A DNA stretch of 33,545 bases. It comes from Paraburkholderia sp. Ac-20340. Lineage in GTDB: Bacteria > Pseudomonadota > Gammaproteobacteria > Burkholderiales > Burkholderiaceae. The DNA lies in assembly GCF_017104965.1 (NCBI RefSeq), contig NZ_JAAGPR010000059.1:1-33545 (forward strand), read 5' to 3'. Numbering within the stretch: position 1 is the stretch's first letter; every line of letters begins with the position of its first letter. Both the position numbers and the translations under genes were made by a program. This document shows, piece by piece, positions 23,941 through 31,350 of this stretch. The notes beneath the pieces are model-generated. The model did no database searches. It saw nothing but the letters and a program-made list of their open reading frames with translations, and was not told where the DNA came from.

Positions 23941-24481
23941 TGGCATCGGTTTTAGCCATCAAGCGCACCGCCCCTTTAGAAGCATGATAAGCCGGCACAT
24001 CCGGCCCACCCACCAGCCCATACATGGAAGACAGATTGACGATCGACCCGCCGCCCACATTCTGAATAGCCGGAATCGCGTGCTTGGTGCAAAGAAAAAC
24101 GCCCGTCACATTCACATCCATCACCTGTCGCCACTGCTCAAGCGACATCTGATGCGTAGGCACATTCGCCCCTTCAATCCCAGCGTTATTCACCAGCGCA
24201 TCAAGCCGCCCAAAGCGCGCGACAATCTCCCCAAATACACGCTCGACTTCCGCTTCCTGCGTGACATCGAGCCGCCAGAAATAAGCCTTCCCGCCCGCAG
24301 CCACAATCTCGGCCGCCAGTTCCTCGCCGTGCGGCGACACATCGAGCACCGCCACCGCGGCTCCAGCCGCCGCCAAAGTACGCGCCGTCTGCGCACCAAT
24401 GCCGCGCGCCGCGCCCGTAATCGCCGCCACCTTGCCGCTCATATCGAAGAGTTGCTGCGTGATCGTCTGCAGGTTGCTCAT
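23687..24481 (-). CDS. short-chain dehydrogenase/reductase (SDR)
   Basis: A 264-residue classical SDR. The nucleotide-binding motif T-G-A-A-R-G-I-G is at about residues 22-29, N-N-A-G at 98-101, catalytic Ser151/152, Tyr165 and Lys169 (Y-H-A-S-K), and P-G-F-I-R-T-P follows. Asp at the end of the second strand (V-L-D-V) predicts NAD(H) use. It oxidises a secondary alcohol or reduces a ketone, probably on a cyclic catabolite given the neighbours. AAGGAG lies 6 nt before the ATG. Its start overlaps the stop of the hydrolase gene (ATGA, 24478-24481), so the pair is translationally coupled. The 3' end is 14 bp from the palindromic repeat. Confidence 0.92.
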   Translation of the reverse strand: MSNLQTITQQLFDMSGKVAAITGAARGIGAQTARTLAAAGAAVAVLDVSPHGEELAAEIVAAGGKAYFWRLDVTQEAEVERVFGEIVARFGRLDALVNNAGIEGANVPTHQMSLEQWRQVMDVNVTGVFLCTKHAIPAIQNVGGGSIVNLSSMYGLVGGPDVPAYHASKGAVRLMAKTDAMLYAAQNIRANSVHPGFIRTPLLEEAFEKLGDPEQIFGQMKMMVPMGKIGDPQDIAAGILYLVSPAGRYVTGTELVIDGGYTAR

Positions 24482-25365
24482 GCTGTCTCCTTGTCGTTGT
24501 GTTCAATGCTCGCCGGCGCAGTCTGCAACCCCGCCAGAAAATCCAGGCACTCGCGATTGAAGTAGTCGCGATGCTCCACCATCACCCAATGCCCGCAACG
24601 GTTCATCAGCACGAATCGCGCGTCTTCGCAATGCTCCAGAAAATGCATCGCGCCACTCACCGGATTAAAACGGTCATTGGTGCCCCAGAAACCCAATACC
24701 GGGCAACGCAATTCCGCCAGCCGTTCGGTCAGGTTCGGCACCCGCATCGTCGCGAGCACTTCCGGCGGCTGCGTTTCGCACACTTTGAGGCGCTCTTCCA
24801 CCAGCGCATCCGTCACGAGCGCACGGTCATGCACCAGTAACTCCAGCAAATAACGCATCGTCTGCCGGTTCATCTGACGATTGGTGAACAGCGTCACCAT
24901 CTTCTGGATGCCTTCCATGCGGAAGTAGGTTTCGCGCTCCTCCACGCCGCCTGGCGCCATCATGATCAGCGCAGAAACGTCGTCCGGGTAATCGAGTGCG
25001 TATTTGAGCGCGATCGCCCCGCCCAGCGAATTGCCGAGCAAGGTGGCGCGCCCCACGCCCAGTGCGCTCAATTGCGCGCGCAATGCGGCCACGAAGTAGT
25101 CGAGCGTGTACTGGGCATCCGCGGGTTTCGACGATGCACCATAACCCGGCAGATCCACCACGATAACGCGGTAGCCCGCCGCCGCGAACTGCGGATAGTT
25201 ATGGCGGAAATTGCTGATGCCGCTGGCGCCGGGGCCGCTGCCGTGTATAAACACGACCGGCTCGCCGCTGCCCGCTTCGACATGATGCAGTTTCAGGCCG
25301 CCTGGGGCATCGGTGTATGCGCCGATAGCGCCAGCGGGCAATGCAGTATTCGGGGTTGCTGTCAT
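24478..25365 (-). CDS. alpha/beta hydrolase, meta-cleavage product (C-C bond) hydrolase type
   Basis: The ATG at 25365, with AGGAGA 10 nt upstream, gives 295 residues, the normal length for BphD/MhpC/HsaD enzymes; the frame's extension to 25461 is rejected. The oxyanion/nucleophile region shows H-G-S-G-P-G-A-S-G (about 41-49) and G-N-S-L-G-G with Ser113. Asp231 (G-T-N-D-R-F-N-P) and His259 (C-G-H-W) complete the triad. H-G-S-G-P-G-A is a hallmark of hydrolases that split vinylogous 1,5-diketones after ring cleavage. It fits the mhpD-F-E genes across the divergent promoter region. The ring-cleaving dioxygenase that would supply its substrate is not in the window. Confidence 0.88.
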   Translation of the reverse strand: MTATPNTALPAGAIGAYTDAPGGLKLHHVEAGSGEPVVFIHGSGPGASGISNFRHNYPQFAAAGYRVIVVDLPGYGASSKPADAQYTLDYFVAALRAQLSALGVGRATLLGNSLGGAIALKYALDYPDDVSALIMMAPGGVEERETYFRMEGIQKMVTLFTNRQMNRQTMRYLLELLVHDRALVTDALVEERLKVCETQPPEVLATMRVPNLTERLAELRCPVLGFWGTNDRFNPVSGAMHFLEHCEDARFVLMNRCGHWVMVEHRDYFNRECLDFLAGLQTAPASIEHNDKETA

Positions 25366-25538
25366 GCGCGCGTGTCTCCTGTTTTTTGCCTGGCCCGCCT
25401 CGCCGCGGCAGCGCGGGACCGGCCTGCCAACGATGATCGGGGGCACGAGCACGCGCCGCATCGTCTTTTCAGACTAAGAAACCACCCGGGCTTTTCTCTA
25501 CCATCGGCCTCGATCTTTTCTTCTTCTGGAGACGGGCC
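25366..25538. promoter_or_regulatory. divergent control region of the catabolic genes
   Basis: This 173-bp gap separates the minus-strand hydrolase-SDR pair from the plus-strand SDR-DUF1302-DUF1329-mhp series. GGAG (about 25526-25530) serves the plus-strand SDR. I saw no convincing -35/-10 pairs or operator palindrome. Confidence 0.35.
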
Positions 25539-26357
25539 ATGACAGCCTTCGATTCAAACAGTCAATACAGCGGCAAAACCGTACTCGTGACGGGCGGCAC
25601 ACGCGGTATCGGCGCCGCGATTGCGCACGCGTTCCGCCGTGCAGGTGCCATCGTTTATGTCTGCGGACGCAGCGTGCCCGAGCCAACCCATAACACCGAT
25701 TGCGCCGATGAAACCGGCCTGCACCCGCTACGCGCCATCGCCGCCGACGTGCGCGACATCGATGCCATCGACGCGCTCATCGCCCGCATCGAAGCCGAAA
25801 CCGGCCGCCTGGACGTGGTCGTGAGCAACGCGGGCGGCGCGCCCTTCGCGCTCGCAGCGCAGGCGTCGCCGCGCTTCACCGAATCTGTGATCCGCCTGAA
25901 TCTGATCGCACCGCTCTGGCTCGCGCAACGCGCCAACGCCGTCATGCAACGCCAGCCCGAAGGCGGCGTGCTGCTGTTCGTGGGCAGTGTGAGCGGCTTG
26001 CGCGCGTCGCCGGGCACGGCAGCCTACGGCGCGGCGAAAGCCGGCGTGCTCAACGCCGTGCGTTCGCTCGCGGTGGAATGGGCGCCGAAGGTCCGCGTCG
26101 TCGCCGTGAGCCCGAGCCTCGTGCAAACGGACGCTGCAACCGCGGACCATATCGGCGAGGAAAGTCTGCACGCGGCGGCGGCCACTGTGCCCGCCGGTCG
26201 TCTCGCGATACCCGATGACGTCGCGCAGGCTTGCCTCTTTCTCGCGTCCCGCGAGGCGTCTTATGCGTCGGGCTCGAATCTCGTGCTGGAAGGCGGTGGC
26301 GAAGTGCCCGCGTTTCTCGCGGCCACGGCGGCAGGAAACGCCTTCGAGCGTGCATAA
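25539..26357 (+). CDS. short-chain dehydrogenase/reductase (SDR)
   Basis: A 272-residue classical SDR with T-G-G-T-R-G-I-G (about residues 18-25), S-N-A-G (about 95-98), Ser149, Tyr162 and Lys166 (Y-G-A-A-K). Cys-Gly-Arg after the second strand points to NADP(H) more than NAD(H). It would act on an alcohol/ketone or a cis-dihydrodiol-like catabolite. Its start has a GGAG ribosome-binding site. It is the first gene of the plus-strand catabolic series and lies 145 bp before the DUF1302 gene. It differs clearly from the SDR at 23687, so it is not a recent duplicate. Confidence 0.9.
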   Translation: MTAFDSNSQYSGKTVLVTGGTRGIGAAIAHAFRRAGAIVYVCGRSVPEPTHNTDCADETGLHPLRAIAADVRDIDAIDALIARIEAETGRLDVVVSNAGGAPFALAAQASPRFTESVIRLNLIAPLWLAQRANAVMQRQPEGGVLLFVGSVSGLRASPGTAAYGAAKAGVLNAVRSLAVEWAPKVRVVAVSPSLVQTDAATADHIGEESLHAAAATVPAGRLAIPDDVAQACLFLASREASYASGSNLVLEGGGEVPAFLAATAAGNAFERA

Positions 26358-26446
26358 GCACAGATCGGCCGCCATCGCTTCACACGATCACTGAGGGGAA
26401 CCAGGTAGTCCGTTTTGACGATTCTCGCTGCGCACGCGCCCCCTAA

Positions 26447-26495
26447 CCTCTGAGCACACCGACGCCACGACAAAACCACAACGGAGCCTCAGAGG
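26447..26495 (+). promoter_or_regulatory. inverted repeat that can hide the ribosome-binding site of the DUF1302 gene
   Basis: CCTCTGAG (26447-26454) is the exact inverse of CTCAGAGG (26488-26495), with 33 nt between. The second arm contains most of the AGAGGAG Shine-Dalgarno of the gene starting at 26503. If both arms are transcribed, folding would block translation initiation. Confidence 0.35.
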
Positions 26496-26502
26496 AGACG
26501 CA

Positions 26503-28080
26503 ATGAGAATCGACACACCGCGCGCATTACGACCGATCGCATTGGGACCGATCACTGCCGCCTGCCGGCTCGCCCTGGCTGCCGCGTGCGTGAGCGCCGC
26601 GGCGCCTGCCTGGGCGGGCGACACGCTCGCACTCGGCGCGAACACCACGCTCGACTACAACTTCACGATCGGCTACGGACTGGGCATTCGCACGCATTCG
26701 CCCAGCGGCAATCTGCTTGGCCCGGACAATATCAACGGCGACGACGGCGACCGTAACTTCAAGTCCGGCAAGCTGATGCAGAACCAGGCCAATATCCTCG
26801 GCGAAGTCAATCTCAAACACGATGACTGGGGCGTATTCGTGCGCGCCGATGCGTTCTACGATCAGGTCTATCACCGCCCGAACTACAACGACGCGCCCGA
26901 CACCGTCAATCATTCGGGCGCCTATAACCAGTTCACCGGCGATACGAGTTACTGGGCCGGCGCGCGCCCGCAATTGCTGGCCGCCTATGCGTACAACACC
27001 TTTCACATCGGCAAAACCAACCTCAATGTGAAGGTCGGCGACCAGGTGCTCGCATGGGGCGAAAGCGTGTTCTTCCCGAACATCGCAGGCGCTCAAGGCC
27101 CCGCGGACGCCACGAAATCCTATGTCGCCGGTGCCGAAGTCAAAGACATTCTGCTGCCGGTTCCGCAGATTTCGGCGCAATGGCAACTCGCCACCAATTT
27201 CAGCCTGCTCGGCTATTGGCAATTTGCTTTCGAGCACAACGATCTCACTGCGCCGGGCAGCTATTTCAGCTATTCGGATGTGACCGGCCCCGGCGCGCAA
27301 TTCCTGATCGGACCGGGCGGCACGCTGATTCCCCGCGGCGCGGACATCAAGCCGAATAACAACGATCAATGGGGTATCGGTGCGCGCTGGCGTGTATTCG
27401 GCGATACGGAAATCGGCGCCTATTATCTGCACTACAACGACATGAATCCGAGTGTCGTATTCAGTTATTACCCGACACTCCAGTATCAGCAAAAGTATTT
27501 CGATCACATCAAACTCACTGGCTTGAGCTTTTCGACCGAAGCGGCGGGCGTGAATATCGCGGGCGAAACGTCATATCGCCAGGGCGCGGCCGTGCTGGTC
27601 AACGCGCCAACCGGCGCGACCGCCACGCGCGGCGATGTGTGGCAATCGAATCTTTCCGCCATCTATTCGATCGGCCCGACATTTCTCGCGGCCTCGCAAA
27701 CGCTGGTCGCGGAAGTCTCCTATGTTCACACCGGCAACGTCACGCCGGTCAACGGCTCGACCACGCTCGCCAATACGCGCAATGCCGCCGCATTCGAGCT
27801 GGCCTGGACGCTCAGCTACAAGAACGTATTCAACGGCTGGGATATGGATGTGCCGCTCACCTACTCCGACGATTTCACGGGTAAATCCGCGCTGTCCGGC
27901 GCGCTTGGCTCGCTCACCGGCGTGGGCGACCATCGCTTCACGGTAGGCGTCGATTTCACGCGCCTCTCGAATCTCAAACTCTCGCTGGTCTACGCGAAGT
28001 TCCTCGGCACGCCGGACCCGGTACAGCGTCCGCTCGCCGATCGCGATTACGTACTCGCTACCGCCACGTATTCCTTCTGA
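26503..28080 (+). CDS. DUF1302 outer-membrane protein
   Basis: A 525-residue exported protein with a signal peptide (hydrophobic stretch about residues 15-38, cut near A-W-A-G). The mature part is rich in aromatic-ended beta strands with G, N and D turns, and ends in a phenylalanine (T-A-T-Y-S-F), a typical outer-membrane beta-barrel signature. DUF1302 proteins are paired with DUF1329 proteins and found beside genes for degradation of hydrophobic cyclic compounds. A transport or envelope role is inferred from that. AGAGGAG lies 6 nt before the ATG. The DUF1329 gene follows 35 bp later. Confidence 0.9.
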   Translation: MRIDTPRALRPIALGPITAACRLALAAACVSAAAPAWAGDTLALGANTTLDYNFTIGYGLGIRTHSPSGNLLGPDNINGDDGDRNFKSGKLMQNQANILGEVNLKHDDWGVFVRADAFYDQVYHRPNYNDAPDTVNHSGAYNQFTGDTSYWAGARPQLLAAYAYNTFHIGKTNLNVKVGDQVLAWGESVFFPNIAGAQGPADATKSYVAGAEVKDILLPVPQISAQWQLATNFSLLGYWQFAFEHNDLTAPGSYFSYSDVTGPGAQFLIGPGGTLIPRGADIKPNNNDQWGIGARWRVFGDTEIGAYYLHYNDMNPSVVFSYYPTLQYQQKYFDHIKLTGLSFSTEAAGVNIAGETSYRQGAAVLVNAPTGATATRGDVWQSNLSAIYSIGPTFLAASQTLVAEVSYVHTGNVTPVNGSTTLANTRNAAAFELAWTLSYKNVFNGWDMDVPLTYSDDFTGKSALSGALGSLTGVGDHRFTVGVDFTRLSNLKLSLVYAKFLGTPDPVQRPLADRDYVLATATYSF

Positions 28081-28115
28081 ATACCGGCCTTATTTTCACT
28101 GCAAGAGGAATGGTC

Positions 28116-29495
28116 ATGAGCAGAACCTTTCATTACGCCATGCAAGCCTGCGCCCTCGCGGCAGGCGTCGCGCTTGCCGCGGGCACGTTTGCGAAAACGA
28201 GTGCCGCCGATCTCGCGAAACTCGACAGCACGCTCACGCCGATGGGCGCGGAACGCGCCGGCAACGCCGACGGCAGTATCCCCGCGTGGACCGGCAAGTA
28301 TGTCGGCACGCCCGCGGGTGTCAACTACAAAGCTGGCGAGCGCTATCCCGATCCGTATGCGAGCGACAAACCGCTTTTCACGATCACCGCGCAAAACATG
28401 CAGCAATACGCAGCGCGCCTGAGCGACGGCGAAAAGGCCTTGTTCAAGAAGTACCCGGATACCTTCAAGATCACCGTTTATCCGAGCCACCGCGACTTCG
28501 CGTATCCGGACGCCGTCTACAAGGCGATTCGCACCTACGCGCCCAACACGGTGATGACGAAAGACCAGAACGGCCTGAAGGACTTCCCGCCCGTCACGCC
28601 CTTTCCGGTGCCGAAGAACGGCGTAGAGGCGATGTGGGATCTGCGCTTCGCCTCGATGATCGAATCGGAAAACGCCACCTATGATCAGGCGGTGGTCTAT
28701 CCAGACGGCAATATCGCCTGGGGCAAGGTGCAATATTCGATTTACGGGCCGCGCGCGACGGTGCCCTTCCAGTCGGACAGCAAACTCAATGGCCGGAGTT
28801 TCTTCCGCCAGACTACGGTGCTGCCGCTTTCCGATCGTGGCACGATTATTACGGGCTACGAAATGTGGGATCAGGAAGGCTCGGACACGCGCCGTACCTG
28901 GTCGTATAACCCCGGCACGCGACGGGTGCGCCAGTCGCCCGAATTCGGTTTCGACCAGCCCGAAGGTCCGGGCGGTTTCCGCACGGTGGACGACGACCGC
29001 CTCTTCAACGGCTCGGGCGAGCGCTACGACTGGAAGATCGTCGGCAAACGCGAAATCTACGTGCCGTACGACAACTACCGCATGATGGACCCGTCGATCA
29101 AGTACACCGCGCTGCTCACCAAGGGCCATGAAGACATGCAGACGATGCGCTTCGAACTGCATCGCGTCTGGGTACTCGAAGCCACGCTCAAACCGGGTTT
29201 CCGCCATCAATACGCCAAGCGCGTGCTGTATCTGGATGAGGACACCTGGAACGCTGTCGCCGCCGATAACTACGACGCGCGCGGCACGCTCTGGCGCACC
29301 AACTTCGCGCCCACGCTTTACGCGTTCGATGCGAAGACCTTCTATTCGACTTCGGTGTTCTATCACGACCTGATCTCGGGCGCCTATTACGCGGACCGCC
29401 TGACGAATCAGGAGCCGATGCCGGTTCTCACGCCCACCACGCAAACCAACGAGGCCTATTACTCGCCCGATGCGATTCGCGGCGACGGCGTCTGA
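28116..29495 (+). CDS. DUF1329 periplasmic protein (LolB-like fold family)
   Basis: I choose the second of two in-frame ATGs: the first (28110) touches the AAGAGGA ribosome-binding site, while 28116 is 7 nt away. The 459-residue product has a signal peptide (to about residue 30), followed by the family's A-A-D-L-A-K-L-D-S-x-L-T-P-M-G-A-E-R-A-G-N-A-D-G-S-I-P-A-W-T-G. Known DUF1329 proteins are predicted periplasmic outer-membrane lipoprotein-sorting-like proteins, almost always next to DUF1302. The pair probably forms an uptake or export route for a hydrophobic compound. The usual RND-type and YCF48-like partner genes are absent here. Confidence 0.9.
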   Translation: MSRTFHYAMQACALAAGVALAAGTFAKTSAADLAKLDSTLTPMGAERAGNADGSIPAWTGKYVGTPAGVNYKAGERYPDPYASDKPLFTITAQNMQQYAARLSDGEKALFKKYPDTFKITVYPSHRDFAYPDAVYKAIRTYAPNTVMTKDQNGLKDFPPVTPFPVPKNGVEAMWDLRFASMIESENATYDQAVVYPDGNIAWGKVQYSIYGPRATVPFQSDSKLNGRSFFRQTTVLPLSDRGTIITGYEMWDQEGSDTRRTWSYNPGTRRVRQSPEFGFDQPEGPGGFRTVDDDRLFNGSGERYDWKIVGKREIYVPYDNYRMMDPSIKYTALLTKGHEDMQTMRFELHRVWVLEATLKPGFRHQYAKRVLYLDEDTWNAVAADNYDARGTLWRTNFAPTLYAFDAKTFYSTSVFYHDLISGAYYADRLTNQEPMPVLTPTTQTNEAYYSPDAIRGDGV

Positions 29496-29513
29496 CGTAG
29501 GCTGCCCTCTCAC

Positions 29514-29545
29514 GCCCGCCTGCCTTTACGCAGGTGGGCGCTTTT
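29514..29545 (+). terminator. intrinsic terminator after the DUF1329 gene
   Basis: A 10-bp stem with one G-T pair (29514-29523 with 29530-29539), a 6-nt loop and a CTTTT tail, 18 bp after the stop codon. It should stop or attenuate transcription into mhpD. Confidence 0.65.
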
Positions 29546-29566
29546 ACGTGCTTTCACGTGTTTTCA

Positions 29567-29587
29567 CGCTTCGAACGAAGCGCTTTT
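29567..29587 (+). terminator. second terminator-like hairpin just before mhpD
   Basis: CGCTTC-GAAC-GAAGCG and CTTTT form a second compact hairpin 22 bp after the first, ending 12 bp before the mhpD ATG. Between the two hairpins lie short direct repeats of TTTYACGTG (29542-29566). Confidence 0.45.
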
Positions 29588-29599
29588 CATCCCATCGTC

Positions 29600-30382
29600 A
29601 TGACATCAGCCCAACTCGCGGCGCTTGGCGACGCGCTCTACGCCGCCTGGCGCGAGCGCACGCCCATCGCACCGCTTAGCGCGCGCCTGCCCGCGCTGCC
29701 GCTCGCCGACGCCTATCGCATCCAGCAACACTACATCGCACGCCGCGTGGCGGCGGGCGAAACCGTCGTCGGCAAGAAGATCGGCGTGACGAGCCAGGCC
29801 GTGCAGGACATGCTCGATGTGCGCCAGCCCGACTTCGGCATGCTGCTTTCCGGCATGCAGTACGAAAGCGGCGCTGCGATTCGCGCCGATACGCTGATCC
29901 AGCCGCGCGCCGAAGGCGAGATCGCGTTTTATCTGCGCCGCGACCTGCGCGGCCCGGGCGTCGATCGTACCGAAGTGCTGGAAGCCACCGAAGCAGTGGG
30001 CGCCTGCTTCGAGATCGTCGATTCGCGGATTCGCGACTGGGCGATCCGCATTGGCGATACCGTGGCCGATAACGCCTCCAGTGGCGTGTATGTGCTCGGC
30101 CGCGAGCGCGTCGCGCCGCATGCCGTGGACCTCGCAGCCTGCCGCATGCGTATCGACAAGAACGGCGCAAACGCGGGTGAAGGCATAGGCGCGGCCGCAC
30201 TGGGCCACCCCGCCGATGCCGTCGCCTGGCTGGCCAACACGCTCGGCGAGCTGGGCATGCCGCTGCTTGCGGGCGAAGTCGTGCTGTCGGGCGCGCTGGC
30301 CGTGCTGATTCCGGTGACGACGGGCGACCGGTTATCGATGCAGATCGAAGGTATCGGCGGCTGTGAAGTGAGTTTCGTCTGA
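29600..30382 (+). CDS. mhpD: 2-keto-4-pentenoate hydratase
   Basis: The 260-residue protein aligns with E. coli MhpD over its length. Key segments are V-G-K-K-I-G-V-T-S (about residues 58-66), P-R-A-E-G-E-I-A-F (about 102-110, metal-binding acidic residues), and D-N-A-S-S-G-V-Y-V (about 157-165). It adds water to 2-hydroxypenta-2,4-dienoate, giving 4-hydroxy-2-oxopentanoate, after the C-C hydrolase step. It lies upstream of mhpF and mhpE in the order of the pathway. There is no Shine-Dalgarno before the ATG, and two terminator-like hairpins precede it, so its expression may be separately controlled. Confidence 0.92.
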   Translation: MTSAQLAALGDALYAAWRERTPIAPLSARLPALPLADAYRIQQHYIARRVAAGETVVGKKIGVTSQAVQDMLDVRQPDFGMLLSGMQYESGAAIRADTLIQPRAEGEIAFYLRRDLRGPGVDRTEVLEATEAVGACFEIVDSRIRDWAIRIGDTVADNASSGVYVLGRERVAPHAVDLAACRMRIDKNGANAGEGIGAAALGHPADAVAWLANTLGELGMPLLAGEVVLSGALAVLIPVTTGDRLSMQIEGIGGCEVSFV

Positions 30383-30443
30383 CCGGCAAATAACTCATCT
30401 GCAATCCGAATGATTTGAAACAGGATTTCGACAAGGACACTCC

Positions 30444-31328
30444 ATGAGCAAAATTCCATGCGCGCTGATCGGCCCTGGCAATATCGGCACCGATCTGCTT
30501 TATAAACTGCGCCGTAGCGCCGTGCTCGACCCCGTCTGGATGGTGGGCGTCGATCCGTCTTCCGATGGACTCGCACGCGCCCAGGCGCTGGGCCTCAAGA
30601 TCACTGCCGAAGGCATCGACGGACTGTTGCCGCATCTGCAAGCCGACGGCATCCGTATCGCCTTCGACGCCACTTCGGCTTATGTACACCGCGAGCACTC
30701 CGACAAACTCACGGCGCGCGGCGTGCGCGTGATCGACCTCACGCCTGCTGCCATCGGCCCGTTTTGCGTGCCGCCCGTTAATCTCGGCGAGTTTCTGGCC
30801 GACACGCCCAACGTCAACATGGTCACCTGCGGCGGCCAGGCGACGATTCCAATCGTGCATGCCGTCGCACGCGTTCAACCCGTGGCCTATGGCGAGATCG
30901 TCGCGACGGTGTCATCGCGCTCGGTTGGTCCGGGCACGCGTAAAAATATCGACGAATTCACGCGCACCACTTCGCGTGCGATCGAAACCGTGGGCGGCGC
31001 TCAGCGCGGCAAAGCCATCATCGTCATCAACCCCGCCGAGCCGCCGCTCATCATGCGCGACACGATTCACTGCCTGACCGTCGACGCACCGGATGTCGAA
31101 GCGATTACCGCATCGGTGCATGCGATGGTGAAAGAAGTGCAGCGCTACGTGCCGGGCTACACGCTCAAGAACGGCCCGGTGTTCGACGGCAAACGCGTCT
31201 CCGTATTCATGGAAGTCGCCGGCCTGGGCGATTACCTGCCGCGCTACGCGGGCAATCTCGACATCATGACGGCCGCCGCCGCGCGTACCGGCGAGATCTT
31301 CGCCGAGCAGATGCTGGCCGCGGTCTGA
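30444..31328 (+). CDS. mhpF: acetaldehyde dehydrogenase (acylating)
   Basis: A 294-residue enzyme, slightly shorter than the 310-316 typical for DmpF/MhpF. It has the NAD-binding G-P-G-N-I-G-T-D-L (about residues 10-18), the catalytic cysteine Cys129 in M-V-T-C-G-G-Q-A-T, and the C-terminal dimer/aldolase-binding region. It converts acetaldehyde, NAD+ and CoA to acetyl-CoA, receiving the aldehyde through a channel from the aldolase made by the next gene. AAGGA precedes the ATG. Gaps of 61 bp to mhpD and 22 bp to mhpE suggest an operon. Confidence 0.95.
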   Translation: MSKIPCALIGPGNIGTDLLYKLRRSAVLDPVWMVGVDPSSDGLARAQALGLKITAEGIDGLLPHLQADGIRIAFDATSAYVHREHSDKLTARGVRVIDLTPAAIGPFCVPPVNLGEFLADTPNVNMVTCGGQATIPIVHAVARVQPVAYGEIVATVSSRSVGPGTRKNIDEFTRTTSRAIETVGGAQRGKAIIVINPAEPPLIMRDTIHCLTVDAPDVEAITASVHAMVKEVQRYVPGYTLKNGPVFDGKRVSVFMEVAGLGDYLPRYAGNLDIMTAAAARTGEIFAEQMLAAV

Positions 31329-31350
31329 AATCGCACACGAGGGAACGACG

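Noticed and set aside
23588..24565. 325-residue plus-strand ORF from the repeat across the SDR gene
   Set aside because: Starts inside the repeat and runs antisense to a classical SDR; His/Arg/Pro-rich product from the A+C-rich strand.
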